From contig OW121856.1 in assembly GCA_933228895.1 (NCBI GenBank), forward strand, positions 100,167,027 through 100,231,026: 64,000 bases of DNA, written 5' to 3'. Both the position numbers and the translations under genes were made by a program. Position 1 is the first letter of the stretch. Each line of letters begins with the position of its first letter. Under the pieces are notes generated by a model. The model was not told the DNA's origin. It searched no databases and was given only the letters and a program-made list of their open reading frames with translations. Shown in pieces: positions 1-12,079 of the stretch. The stretch is from Platycnemis pennipes (Eukaryota; Arthropoda; Insecta; Odonata; Platycnemididae).

Positions 1-80
1 GTACGAGGAAAAAAGGACATTTTGAATCTGTCAGTTCGGCAATCAATTTCTCTAATTTTGTGATTATGGTCCAAAAAATT
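1..80 (-). mobile_element. LINE family A 3' UTR remnant
   Basis: The first bases resemble the stretch at about 3015-3090, inside a recognisable family A 3' UTR on the minus strand: a GGAAAAA..GACATTTT block followed by a CAATC..TCTCTAAT block. Coding sequence and tail are both missing, so this is only a short decayed fragment cut by the window edge. Confidence 0.4.
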
Positions 81-639
81 AGGTACTTTAGGTGCGGACA
101 TTATTACCTATAACAGGGAGTTGATCGACAGGTATGACCATAGGCTGAATGGGCTTGCCGAAAATTTAGCTGAAGAATTAAGTTGTGTTACAAAGATATT
201 ACTCTTTGAAAATTGTACCTTTTCGGCAGCTTAAAAAAACGACGTCATCGCATGACGTCTCGGTACGGTATGGCCGTTGTTTATCCGTTTATGCGTGGAG
301 TTAAGTTGTTAAATAAATACTTGCTGATAACGTATGTATTTATCTCATTTGTTTAATGCAATAAATGATTGTATTTAGAATTTTTATTTACGTAGTATGG
401 ATTGTAACGAGCAAATCGTCCATTAATTATATAATGCCTGTTTAGTGCCCATGAATGTCTACTACGCCTATGCAATTGCAAGTTTTTTCAGAAGAACGCC
501 GCCATAAGGGACTCAACCAAAGGAAATTGTCGGAATGTGTTTTTTTAAAGTATTTTTCCAGTCATCGTTTCGTTCGAGAAACGGCTAAAACCCTCAAAAC
601 AATATATTCACTTCGTTTTCTGTTAAAAATAAATGTCTA
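81..639. other. AT-rich stretch, no gene seen
   Basis: No coding signal, tRNA-like box or repeat partner inside the window was found here. The one open frame, at 455-730, has atypical composition and runs into the repeat that begins near 640, so I do not call it a gene. Confidence 0.4.
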
Positions 640-875
640 TCTCCGTAGCAATATGGTACCTATACCGTGCAGTGACGTCAGAAGGCGTTTTAGGCCACGT
701 GACTCTCGCCTATTTCCGGGAACATTTTAAATTCATTTAATAATCTTTGTGGTGGGCGTAGAAAAATTTGGCTTATATATTTAAATTGGTGAGAGAATTT
801 CGCATCAGGTGCATCATTAATCTTCGAGAAACAAATTTCATGCATATTCCCCATTGTTGAAGAGTAATAGCTTTG
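640..875 (+). repeat. Dispersed repeat, copy 1 of 2, with CRE and E-box
   Basis: This stretch matches 1682-1912 in the same orientation over about 235 bp. Shared landmarks in order are 'CCGTAGCAATAT', 'GCAGTGACGTCAGAA', 'CACGTGAC', 'GGGAACATT', 'ATCTTTGTGGT' and 'TTTGGCTTATAT'. The TGACGTCA and CACGTG words match CRE and E-box consensus sites, but lying in a repeat they need not be functional. No reading frame is conserved between the copies, so it looks like a non-coding mobile or duplicated unit of unknown class. Confidence 0.65.
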
Positions 876-1149
876 TAACTCAACTTGATTCTCAAGCAAA
901 AAATTTTTTCCCAAAGCACATTTTAATTAATAAACTTCACATTCAAAGAGTTATCAGAAAGAATGTTGTATGTTCCCCATTAGGGATCACTCGGCATTCT
1001 GATTAGGTTGTCCAATAGTCTGCAATTCATTCACATCGATAATACTGGGGCCATGTTTGCTGTTAAACTTGCTATAATACTTTTAAATCAAAAATTTTCT
1101 TTTTAGCCACAATATGTTTCCTTTTCTTTGAGAAGCCTCCATGTAAATT

Positions 1150-1420
1150 ACTGCCCGGAATCATCAACAATCTGATTTGACTCAGCTCTCCATTTGATTC
1201 TTCTATCGGCTAGGCTCTTCATATTCGCCTAAAAAGACTCCTCTACACCGTTCGACGACTGCTCAATACATTATCCACAAAACCAAACATTGAAATGTTT
1301 TCTCATTCCAACGATAAATGTCTTCATCAGACCATGGTATCTCAAGATTTGATTCGTTAAATCGTCCCGAATTCTCTTTAAAGTTGTACTCGGACTTCTA
1401 TTTTCTCGCAATCCCCGCTC
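1150..1420 (-). mobile_element. LINE family B 3' fragment, decayed
   Basis: Read on the minus strand, this stretch follows the family B 3' end in reverse order. It has the 'GAGAAAA.AGAAGTC' block, a block like 'GGGACAACTTAATCGG' in decayed form, 'TCTTGAGA..ATGGTCTGATGAAGAC', and finally a 'TAGAAGAATC...GGAGAGCTGAGTCAAA' block near 1165-1210. Many indels break the frame. It lies between the two copies of the 640/1682 repeat. Confidence 0.55.
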
Positions 1421-1681
1421 TGTCTATTTATTTTAGCTTCATCATTATTCTACATGGTCACATCTCAAATTCTTTGGCTTTCCATGCTGCTGTTTTTGGC
1501 TATGCCTCACGGTAGAAAATAAATATCTTCCAGGCGTAAATTTCAATAAAGTATCTCCGACCCTCTATTCTTGTACAATTGTGTACACCATTATTTTAAA
1601 CGATTGATGTTCATTAATAGAGCGGTAGACAATAGGTGTGCGAAGGCTAATGATTGAATATTATGTGCAGACGGATGAAAT

Positions 1682-1912
1682 AAATGTTTCCGTAGCAATA
1701 TTGAACCTATAGCATGCAGTGACGTCAGAAAGAGTTTCAGGTCACGTGACTTCTGCCAATTTTCGGGAACATTCTAATAGCATTTAAAAATCTTTGTGGT
1801 TTGCACAGAAAACTTTGGCTTATATGTTTCAAATAGTTATAAAATTACGTATCAATTACGTCATTGATACACGAGACAATAATTTCGAGGATATTCCTAA
1901 TTGTGGAGAGGC
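1682..1912 (+). repeat. Dispersed repeat, copy 2 of 2, with CRE and E-box
   Basis: Second direct copy of the unit at 640-875. It keeps the TGACGTCA and CACGTGAC words and the same order of downstream blocks, with scattered substitutions. Similarity fades at the GC-rich patch that begins near 1910. Confidence 0.65.
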
Positions 1913-1959
1913 CTAGGAGTGACGAAGGGGTAACTTGAGCCTTGCCACCGGACTACGTC

Positions 1960-2370
1960 AGGGGATATGCCCCGCCATGATCTAGCGTGGGCGCGTTCCC
2001 ATGGCAACGCATCCGAGTTGGTACCCATCAGGGCCCCCACTCCCCACCATCCCTTCCCCTCCTTCCCCACCGGGTCATATCTCCCCTTCCCTATCTCCTC
2101 TCCGGATCCTGGTGAATGGAGGTGCCCAGGCCTCCCCCCACCCTCTCTCTACGTGGGCGTACGGCTGCAGGGGAGGGGTGAGAAGGGAGTTTCCGGGCGC
2201 CGCCGGGTGACGGTGGTGAGAGGCTCCGTTGGGTGAGTGGCGGGGGGTGTAGCGTCTATCTCACCGCTCTCTCTTTCTCTCTGTGGCCCCGCCTTGTTTC
2301 CCCCCTTCCCTCCCCAAAACTCCGACGGAGGGGGGGCAGCGACACCCACCCTCCTCCCTTTCATCTCGTC
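1960..2370. other. GC-rich patch, possible CpG island
   Basis: Composition changes sharply here to C-rich and G-rich tracts with several CpGs, against an AT-rich background. Open frames exist on both strands but look like low-complexity proline/serine translations, so none is called. It could mark a promoter or first exon of a host gene; no TATA box, donor site or conserved peptide was seen. Confidence 0.3.
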
Positions 2371-2757
2371 GGCATGAATGGATGCTACAATCCTCTCTTT
2401 TCCTCCTCTTCCAAATGCAAAAGGATTAAACAAAATAACAGCCGGTACGGGAGCTGCAAAGGAGATCTGTGAAATGCTCAACTTCCAGCATCGATCCTTG
2501 ATGTTAATAATGATCGAGACAGGACGATGTATAAAGGGGCGTTTACATATATCAGTTGACTGCTATGACAGCCGCGAGATGAGGGGCTGTGGAAGGAAAG
2601 CATTAGATATTTCGCAATACTTGAAGCGCAGAAATATACGAGAAGAACTATCAAGAAAAAAAATTCGGCCAAGCAGTGAAAAAGTTAGCATTTGGCTACA
2701 ACGGTCGAAGTATACAACCGGAGTATAAGATAGCAACTTCCCAATCTTTCTAGCACA

Positions 2758-3260
2758 CCTACATCTACGTAATACCCTGCGAGCCACCACGAGGGTGTGT
2801 GGCAGGGGGTGAAGATCACCAAAAATGCACTATTGACATGCAACTGGATAATTTAATTGAGACATGCTAGATAATAGGGTCACAAGCAGCTAGATGGTTA
2901 GTATCCACAAAATAAGAAGGGGATTATTGGTTGTTATTACATGCATCATGCACTACAGACTACTCTGACTATATTTCAATTACCCCTTTGCTACGATGCC
3001 TATTGTTCGCTCTTATGGTGCGCAGGAAAAATGACATTTTAAAATTATCGGTACGACAATCTATCTCTCTAATCTTGTCAATCTGATCATACCTAGCATA
3101 ATACGCAGGGGTTCTTAATATATATTTAACGTCATCTGCGTAAATTTTAACCTGCGTTCTGATAATCCTAGTTCTTATATTAAACTCGTAACGCTAATAC
3201 AATTATCATAACGGCCTTTAACAAATCTATCGGATCTCCTTTGCATATGGACCAACGTAG
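2758..3260 (-). mobile_element. LINE family A, 3' end with 3' UTR (5'-truncated)
   Basis: On the minus strand this ends in the family A tail: at 2761-2815 the plus strand reads ACATCTACG..ACCCTGCGAGCCACC..GGTGTGTGGCAGGGGGTG, the reverse complement of the 'GGCTTGCAGGGT..TGTAGATGTAGAT' tail. Positions 3135-3260 match 15683-15810 of the long copy, where the end of the reverse transcriptase frame lies ('AACCTGCGTTCTGATA', 'CAATTATCATA.CGGCCTTTAACAAATCT'). It therefore joins the tail to the coding end and defines a 3' UTR of roughly 350-400 bp. It is cut off upstream near 3260. Confidence 0.75.
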
Positions 3261-6200
3261 AAGATAGAGCGGGAGGTACCTATTCAGAAAACTCACACCG
3301 GGTTGGTTTTCACAGGGAATTTCCCAAAGACCTAACTACAGTGACAGAGTACCTAAGGTAATGTGGGGTTGCTATGCTGGATATTCATGCTGATGGCCCC
3401 ACCTCTATTATAGGGAATAGCAGTTTTTTTTACAGTCCGTCATAAAAAAAGAGCTCTTCAAATACTCTTTCAGTCAGATTGGACGTAAAACAATGCACCC
3501 AATACAGCAATGGCTACCTTATAAATCAATCAGCATTGTTACTCGATGAATAACAAGGTTTGATTCCGCTGTGTAATACATTGAAAACCTCACCTACCCT
3601 CGTAATATATCCCGAGGATGAGAGTTCTTACAATAGTGGATGGATTTTCAAATTGGATGTAAATCTGCGGATTCTCTATGGAGAGAGGAACCCATTCCTG
3701 CCAGAAGCGGAGAGGGCATAACCTCTAAAATATTTATTCACCACTGCTGCTTCAAGCTCCTGCTGAATGCTCCCTTTCCAGCATTTATCGATTACCCTGA
3801 CTGTGTCCCTACCTCGACGTGGAAAGGGTTATCCTCTGCAGTTGGGGATAAAGATGACCCAGGGAATTGGCTGGACTGTGATATTTTTTTAGCCTTAGCC
3901 ATTTAGAAGTTAAGAAAAAACGTACGATTGCCTCTTTTGCATATGTCTACCTTAACAGAAATCAAATATATTACAATTTGTACACTTTATGAAAAGAACT
4001 TTCTGCTTCGAATCCATCTCATTGTATTTCCAACAGGGTTCAGTCAAATCTACCGAGACTCTGAGTTACCAATAAGCAGAATATTACAATACAATATCAA
4101 TTACATCTACAATATTAATAGCTGGTGAATTGCCTGCACCAACTATCAATATTGTACTATCGTATATGTATCAGTAAACCGAAGTCTAGCTCGCAATGTT
4201 TCCACAATTTTATGATTTAAACATCAGTGATTATGTTTATATGTATGCCATAAAATATGCTGTTTACCAACATGTTTACAGCCTTCTACGTATGATTCAG
4301 GTGAAGATCAGGATGTTCAATCTCACTCCAAAATATCCAAGGGAAATATATAACCTCGAAAACCCATGTTCTTACTATTCGAAGCATGTGAGAGTACGTT
4401 TTGTACAAATTCTAAATTATGCTAATCATGAATAGGGGGTTACGTAGCGAAAGGAAGATTAGGAGGTGCAGAATACACGAGGATGTCCTAACTATGAATA
4501 TAAAGTCCGATTAAATAACTCCTGGTTAATAGTAACTAATAGTGAGTGATAAGGTTAAGGTATTTGCGGTTTACCAATATGGGCTAATTGGCTATGAGGA
4601 CGGTTTCTGTACTAATTCCTTAATATTTCATTCATTAATAAATCCATATTTGATTGATCCTCGCTGTGTCTCTTGACTGATATTTCCCTTCCAGTAGTCC
4701 TAACCCAGAGATCCGACTGGGGGGCTATTGTATCTCCGGAATATTTTGCCAGGAGGAATGCCATCACGTCATGTTGAATGCAAGTCTGCTTCTTCTAGGG
4801 AGACTAATGCGGTGGTTTCCCGTTGCCTTCCACATCGCATCGCATCGCGTTTCCGTGAACTTCACCCTTGCCCGCAGCTATGGCATTTGATACCGGACCT
4901 ATCCAATAGGGTAGTTTCCTATTATTTTTTTATTGTCTTGATCGAAAGTTGATAACCTCTGGAGTACGTGTTTTAAGCCGTTCGATTTTTAAATGGCGTT
5001 AAGTATTTTTCCTCATTAATTAAAAAGTGAAAAAAATCAATGGCGCGAAAACGCGACGGCAAACTATTGCATGCCGGTTAATCCTACGTGTGACGTCAAA
5101 CTATTTCCTCTACCTGCCACCAGGTGGTGCTGCGGACGCTTTCAAGTAGACGCTGCACTCCGTTAAAGCTTATTGACTAGTATCGGAGGTGTATTTATTC
5201 CGTTAATTTATTATGATTAACTTTTATTTATTTATTTAATCTATTTATGCAGTTGATTCATTTAAAAACAGTTAGTATACCTTCTACAAGCATACCCCGT
5301 AGTTCACCCATCGCCGCGCGATCTTTACGCCTTACTTCGCCGTAGCAGAAGACTCCACGAGCAGGACGTCCTTGATCCTATAAAACGACTATTAATACAA
5401 TTTTTAGCAGAGAAGACTTTTCTAGCGTTGATATTTTTCACAGGCTGTTACTAATACATATTCACTAGAGCTGAGGGGCCCTGAAATACAATGGTAAGTT
5501 CAGGAGACGAATTTTCCTATGCCTCGCAACGTAAACTACCTACCTGTTACGTCAGCAAGAAGGCAGCGCACCCCGCCATTTCAGAGCCTTTTCAAATGGC
5601 CTTAAAATTAACATTTAATTCTCTAGTAAACTGGGATTTCTCAATACAAACTTTTTGCGCAAATTAAATACATTTACGGCAAGGCACAAATCGCAATTAT
5701 TGAGGTCTGTTTTCTTTGCTGAAGGAAACTACCCTATTCTCGTGCAACTCACGTTTTCATTTTCTATGTTCATATAATAATCTAAGTAAACGGATATCTA
5801 ACATTATTATGTACAAAATTTGTAATGCACTCTCCCCAAAGTATATGGCTCATGTTAATATATTATACAAGAATTATTTTTGTAATCATAACAGACAAGT
5901 TCTGGATGCCAAATATAGCTTGAGATGCAGTTATGTTGTCGTAGTAAAAGCGTATACTGATTACGGTAGGAGATTAAAATAATTACTTGTCCCCAAACTA
6001 ATGAATAAACACTAAATTACAAATATTGATAATTTATGCCAAGATAGCACATGTAGCCTTAAAACTGCTGTCAAATAAATTTACATAATCACATGCTTCA
6101 TGATATATCACTTACTAAAACTGTAACAAATTAATACAAGATTCACTTTGTTAGTTTACTTCTGATTATAAGTCATTTTATCTTCAAATTGAAAATTGAA

Positions 6201-6520
6201 TTTCTACGGTTTATATTGTTGAATTCGCCTTTTTTGGTAATAAAATTCCGTGTTCCTAGGCAATCATAAATAGCCTGAGCTGCATATTCGTAACCTGATA
6301 TAGCATTTTGTGTACGATGTAATTTGTTATGCATGTCCCATCGACAGATCATATGGCCTGACGGAATATAAATGTAATAAGAGTTTGTAATAATAATGTT
6401 CAAAATAAAATAAAAATATTTATATCTTTCTATTCGTCACGTGCTAAATAATTATTTGATCTATTCAGTGATTATTATACTTTAAGAAATCACTGAATAT
6501 TATTTAAACAAATCTAGCTC
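3261..6520. other. Long AT-rich stretch, no gene recognised
   Basis: I see no conserved coding sequence or clear repeat partner here. Open frames such as 3640-3906, 4196-4435 and 5716-5982 are short, lack recognisable motifs and have AT-driven codon content. A CRE-like TGACGTCA occurs near 5091. Several weak tandem and fold-back words occur but none was convincing. Confidence 0.35.
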
Positions 6521-6544
6521 CATGAAAAGGGCTGGTGAGGTCCC

Positions 6545-6870
6545 TAAAACAACTCCGGTCGATGAGAGTTCATGAACGAAGTTCCCCGGGTTCCCGCTCG
6601 GAATTCCCGCCACTCCTGACGCGGCGGCGTAGGCGTTTCCATTCTTCCCCATCTGCGTCAATGAGAGTCGAGAGGCGGCCGGGACGAGTGGCGGCGGGTC
6701 GATAACTGTTTACGAATGCCCACACACTCCTCTCCGCACAATCCCACGGCCCTTCGTAAAAACTATTGCTTTCCCAGGCGGACAGGAGACGAAAAACATC
6801 ACACTTTTCCACCCAAAATGTTCCAGCTGCCTCCACACAGACACCTAAAGGCAGTTCTCCCGTTCCACGG
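6545..6870. other. GC-rich patch
   Basis: A CpG-bearing segment rich in GCGGCGG and CCCGGG words in an AT-rich setting. The minus-strand frame at 6570-6836 is open but arginine-rich in a way expected from composition, and no domain is recognised. It may be a regulatory or first-exon region; that is inference. Confidence 0.25.
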
Positions 6871-6896
6871 AAATTAAGTTCATCGATCTAGGATGT

Positions 6897-7197
6897 GTGT
6901 TTGAAATCGTCGGGATTATCTCGAATAGGTAACCAAGCAGTCAAGTGGTACAAACAAGATTAATTTGCAAATTTAGCGTGTCTGAATCACTCGTTACAAT
7001 AGCATTAATTGTTTTCACTTAAGTTTTTCTCATCTATCTCGACTATAGAGGCCCCCAGATGAGATTAAACACAAGTGTTAACAATTATTGAGGTTGTAAT
7101 CATCGTTTTTAAATACATGAAATTTGGGAATCATTCGTGTTTATGCCACGTGACTGCATGGCTACCTATTCGAGATAATCCCGTCGGTTTCAAACAC
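6897..7197. repeat. Fold-back element with ~78-bp inverted arms
   Basis: The left arm 6897-6974 and right arm 7120-7197 are inverted copies. The left arm reads 'GTGTTTGAAATCGTCGGG' then 'ATTATCTCGAATAGGTA'; the right arm, read in reverse complement, gives 'GTGTTTGAAACCGACGGG' then 'ATTATCTCGAATAGGTA'. The spacer is about 145 bp and non-coding. Clear target duplications were not identified. This is the layout of a fold-back or MITE-type element. Confidence 0.7.
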
Positions 7198-7304
7198 AAC
7201 CCCGGGAAGTTTGGAAGTGACAACCAATTCCTCTCAAAAATCGACAACCAAATGATTGACGAAAACCAAAAAAGGATAACCTAGAGCACAGTATTTACAC
7301 AGGG

Positions 7305-7360
7305 ATCGGGTTGGTGTGATGGCTAGAGTATTATGGGTTTGAATCTCGATAGAGACAATT
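7305..7360 (+). mobile_element. Possible tRNA-derived SINE head
   Basis: The order 'GGTTGGTGTGATGGCTAGAGT', a short spacer and 'GGGTTTGAATCTCG' resembles a Pol III A box followed by a B box at tRNA-like spacing. No folded cloverleaf or complete acceptor stem was seen, so a SINE head or tRNA pseudogene is more likely than a working tRNA. Confidence 0.45.
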
Positions 7361-8160
7361 GATATACTCGCAACTACTTGAGAGTTATGCAAAGAACATT
7401 AAAATTTCATTACTACACTCCCCTTGTGTAAGATTAACCCGTGATCCCCTTGATGTCTGTTATCAAGAGCAAGTTAACATCAACACAGGGTTTCTCTGCA
7501 CCCTTTTTCCACTGTATGATTTTCTATCAATTCCTTCCTCTACCTAAATACCTAATGGCGAAAATGAAAATAATTTCGGACACAACCCAAAACAGCAAAA
7601 TCAATTAAGAATTTTGGCTCTTGTAACTAATACTGAGATGCATCTGTGTTCCTTTACGCATTCAACTCAGCTCTATTCTGATGACCCATGATTCAACCAA
7701 ACTGAATATTTATTAGGCATATAAACGTTTTATTTTTACTCACCACATGAGATATTTACGAGCGTAATCATACATAATAATATGAGACAATGTTAGTTGC
7801 GCTGATTGCCGGGTTTCGTTTCAACCTTCCATCGTTCCCTGCCCAATTCCTTCCCATGTCAAATTACCATCCTTCCATGAATTGAGCAAGGGACTTAAGC
7901 TGTCGGTCGTCTCCTCAGACATCAACAACAGCATCAACAGACGAGTGTACTCTGATACGCTAGACGCTGCCACATCCATGAGGAACCGAGGTAGACTTCT
8001 GACACATAATACGTTTTTGCATACGTAGCTCACCCTAATACAGATTAAATATTATAGGGCAATTGCTTTTAGTATTATCAGTAGTGTAACGAAGAGGGGA
8101 CATTTAGCTGAATATGATGAAATCTATTGCCAATTACGTTAAACTGGTGTGAGTTTCAAA
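7361..8160. other. No gene recognised
   Basis: AT-rich sequence with only short frames without motifs. Nothing beyond background was identified. Confidence 0.3.
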
Positions 8161-8164
8161 GGGA

Positions 8165-8445
8165 CAATATCTACAATTCAGGTGAATTCAATTTTTTTTT
8201 TATCGTGCTGGGCCCATAACCTGTTAAGATTAGGTTGGCCTTCTCTCCCAACACATCCTCCACTGCAGCCTTAAATTCACAAAATTTGAGGAATGCTTCA
8301 TTCTTCCTTTTCAAAAAGTATACAAAGCACTCCCTGGAGAAATCATCAATCATAGTCATGAAGTAGAAGCCCCACCATAAGAATCAACTTGCATTGGTCC
8401 ACATAAATCATAATGCACAAGGTCCAGTTTTAAAAATGATTTGCT
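8165..8445 (-). pseudogene. Copia-type integrase fragment (retrotransposon relic)
   Basis: On the minus strand a peptide around 8375-8440 reads DLVHYDLCGPMQVDSYGG, and the next frame at 8171-8359 reads MTMIDDFSRECFVYFLKRK followed by EAFLKFCEFKAAVE. These are characteristic blocks of the Ty1/copia integrase core: the LVH.DLCGPM segment with its catalytic aspartate, then IDDFSR..VYFLK.K. The frame is interrupted between the two blocks, and the following part of the core is missing or altered. No protease, reverse transcriptase or LTR was found nearby. Confidence 0.75.
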
Positions 8446-10416
8446 ATGGCATTTATTTTACGCATAATACGAAAAATATGCTACGATTTTGGTGCACTAT
8501 GAATTGTGAATAGTCGCATCACGTAAGTAAATGGTTTCAAATAAGAGAGATTTGTAAAAATACAAAATATATGTAAATATTTTACTATAATGAACGTTTA
8601 TTTTTCACTTGCTGCTCTGACTTAATATAAGAGCACCATACCATTTTATTTCACCAATCGATTCAAAGGTCCTTGACCATGACGATGTAACCTTCGAAAT
8701 CGATAGATGAAATAATTAAAGTGTGTTGAGTGGTATCAAAATGTTCACTGTCACCGACTTCCTGATAATCATTCCAGAACCCAGAAAGGCTATCCTTAAT
8801 TGTGAGGATGAGTTGCCTTAAAAGTGGAAATTATAAGAGCCATGAACTAGAAGCCACCAAATTGTTCTCGCTCGGATAATTACGAAAGATATCCCTTGCT
8901 ATGTTTTATATTCCGTTGAATGAGCACATCAGCCCATTAACATTTACTATTTTAAACTAGAAAGGTGATACCAGATCCTACGAAATCCGATAGACGGGAG
9001 AACAGCTAAAGCGTGGAATTTTCCATTGTCTTGCAGGCAAGTTCACAGAGCTGACTTTCTCCTCGCGTTCTTTCAAGTCATTTTATAACCAAAATATTCT
9101 ATATCAGTGACTATAGTGAGTAAGTTATTTCATAGTCATCGTGCAGAGAGAAGAAAAGGGCAAATTCATCAACCCAACCACATCTTCTAAAGCTATAAAA
9201 TGCTGTCTTGGTTACAAACTATTCTTCATTTAACTATTATTTTAAATAAGTTTCCATAAATAAATTTGATTCATCCGCGGAACTTCCTCTTATATCCAAA
9301 ACGTTTGATGCACATCATTTTTATATAATATAAGATAATCTATAGGTATAGGTTCTTATAGATAAGTTAACCCCCAAAAACATTTAGCGATTCGAAATAT
9401 TTTACAGCGTAGATTTCCTGCATGAATTCTGATCCGGATGAAATAATACAAGCATAAAAAGAGAACATAAGGAGATAAAAATAAGCTTATTTCGAACAGA
9501 ATAAAAGCATTAAATCGAAGTGGCATTGACGAGTAACGAGTAGTATTGGATTGGCAAGATGTAGGAATGAATAAGCTATGAAACGAATAACATTAGTGTA
9601 TATTTATAGAATTCGTATGGCCGAATTGTGAAATATTATTTTCGGTAGCAGACGTAATTCATTTTATCCCATTATTCATCAACGAAAAAAAATGCAGTAG
9701 CAATCAATCCGTAAGAAATTCTAAGCCTAAATTCCAAGCTTTGGAGGTAAGACGAATTCTTCGTATATGCCTCTACAAAAGAACCGCAAATAAAAGGAGC
9801 TGTTTCTGGAACAATTTCCGCACGAGCAAAGACAAGAGGTCTAAAGCAAAGAATCGTGTATCCTCCTAAGTTCCAAAGTCGTGGAATCCGCCGTTAGGGT
9901 TTGTCTTCCTCCGACGGAAAATTCGTGGTTTCCGACGTTAATGAACGCCGAGACGAGGGATTTATTACCCGTGAAGATAAACACCAGTGCTCCACCAAAA
10001 CTCCGGTATTTAAGACTGGGAAGCAAAGGTCATAGGTTACGGGTGAATGGAAGGTAGCCATCCACAAGGCATTCCAGGGGGTGGGGGAGGGTTTTAATGA
10101 CTTTGTTCTCCTGGAAACGACCGACAAGAAGAAATCCTGTGCTGACGCAGAAAACCCTTTAACCCACAAGTGTATCAAGCAACGAAACCGAAATGACGCG
10201 GGATAAACCCCCATGAGATTCGTTATGATACCAAACCACATTCACGTCTCTACACACTCCTTTCTGACCTTTTACGTCCATGGTTTGAATCAAAAAATGC
10301 ACAGTAGGATGGCAAGAAGACTTGGTAAATGTGTGAATACCATTTTAGCTGAGTAATGGAAAAGGTTGAATCGATTGAAAACAATCCGTATGTGTAAATT
10401 TCTTATCATTATCATC
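8446..10416. other. No gene recognised
   Basis: Mostly AT-rich. A more GC-balanced block at 9880-10240 carries overlapping minus-strand frames (9841-10026 and 9894-10241) without any domain I recognise. It may be an unclassified repeat, but no second copy was seen in the window. Confidence 0.3.
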
Positions 10417-11157
10417 TCCCATGCTTAAGGTTTCCGAATTCATGTGTTAAATTCTATTATGTACCTACTTAAAGCTCAAATTGAAATAAATAAACAAACA
10501 TCCGACAATAAAGCACTATTCCACAAAAATTTATTGCAACGTAGAACGAGCTTCAGCTGTTAAACAATGAACAATTTTTAAATAAATAACGATAAGTGCC
10601 TTCTAATCATAGTATTTATACAGTTTACAGATCTATAAACTTACTTATTTCATATAAATATTCACCCAACATGTACTTAAACTGGGATTTATTTGACAGA
10701 AGCTTTGGAAAATACGTTGGGGGTGGTTGCAAGTGTACAATCGTAAATTAAGAATGGTCTTTACATGCAATTAAATCGTTGAAGGGACTATAAGAACGCA
10801 AAATAATTTCAACATTTTACTTTAATAAACAATGAAATTTTCTTCTTTCGTTTTCTGCACCAAATGGGTTCTTATGTGTTCCTGTTACGTTTCCATGAAT
10901 GGTGGGATTTTAAACAATGGTAAATATAAAATTATTTTCATTAAATTCTTTTATATTTTTGTCCTGACCAAATTTGCAAAAGATCTGCAATCGAATTATA
11001 GCTAAATTACTTGTGTCAATTCAGTTTGATAAAATAAACAAACATTTGTTCAAACTGTACTTAAAAACTAGCATTAGAATGGAGATTTTGGAAAAATTAC
11101 CTGTAATTCCAGTACGAATCTGTTCTAAGATTGTCATAATTTGGCCAGCTCCTTTGC

Positions 11158-11367
11158 GCATATGCTACAAGTCTTTGACTTTAGTATCAGTAAAAATACA
11201 TTGCCAAATTATCTTGAAGTAAAGCAATCAATTTTAACTATATTCATGATATCGTATTGTAAATTTATTAATTAAAAAAATAATACATTTGAATATATTC
11301 AACCACCCTTATACATAGAGCAATGCAAATTATTGTAACAATGAAAAGATAAAAAAAACTCATTTTT
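11158..11367 (+). repeat. Direct repeat, copy 1 (210 bp)
   Basis: Matches 11870-12079 with the same length and only scattered differences. Landmarks are 'GCATATGCTA.AAGTC', 'ACATTGCCAAATTATC', 'GATATCGTATTGTAAATT' and 'TTTGAATATATTCAACCA'. The copies are offset by about 712 bp. The open frame at 10974-11222 overlaps the repeat and is not treated as a gene. Confidence 0.8.
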
Positions 11368-11869
11368 CTAAGCAAAATTAGCTGCCTTTAAGTACCGATG
11401 AAGCCCGCAAAATGGAACAAAAATAATTGAGGAACTACCAATAGCACTGTTTAAAAATTGTAAGGGCTCTAGTTCAAGTGTCGATTGTGGCAATGATTTT
11501 TTCAAGGGAATAATTGTCCCAGTTTGAGTGTGTGTAGAGAGGATGTTTCGTCTGTCTGTCGAATTGAACGGAAAACAATATGCTCACTGGCACCTTTTAC
11601 TCTGAATAAACTAGTGCCAGAAGCAACCTTGCAGCATGCTTTGGTTGGCAGGTTGTAACTTGGTGCAGATGCATAAAAACACTTTAAACTCCATGTGCAT
11701 CAGAATAGATACATGAGATGCTGAACAAAAACTTAAATTCAGATTACAATGCTCCCACGCATTCCCTTATTTCTCCCCACCCATTAGCAATACTTGACCA
11801 TAAATTTGCTTGGTGCTTTCTGTGTATTCCAGGAGTGCAGGCTTTTCTGATCTTTCACTGGGTCTGTGT

Positions 11870-12079
11870 GCATATGCTATAAGTCCTTGATTTTAGTATC
11901 AGTGAAAATACATTGCCAAATTATCTTGAAGTAAAACAATCAATTTTAACTATATTCAAGATATCGTATTGTAAATTTATTTATTAAAAAATAATGCATT
12001 TGAATATATTCAACCACTCATACCCATATAGCAATGCAAATTATTTTAACAATGAAAAGGGCAAAAAACTCATTTTTTT
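11870..12079 (+). repeat. Direct repeat, copy 2 (210 bp)
   Basis: Second copy of the 11158-11367 unit. Both lie inside the segment bounded by the 22-bp repeats at 10417 and 12494. This could be two insertions of one short element or a segmental tandem duplication of about 712 bp whose spacer has diverged; the spacer showed no match to sequence on the other side, which favours two insertions. Confidence 0.8.
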
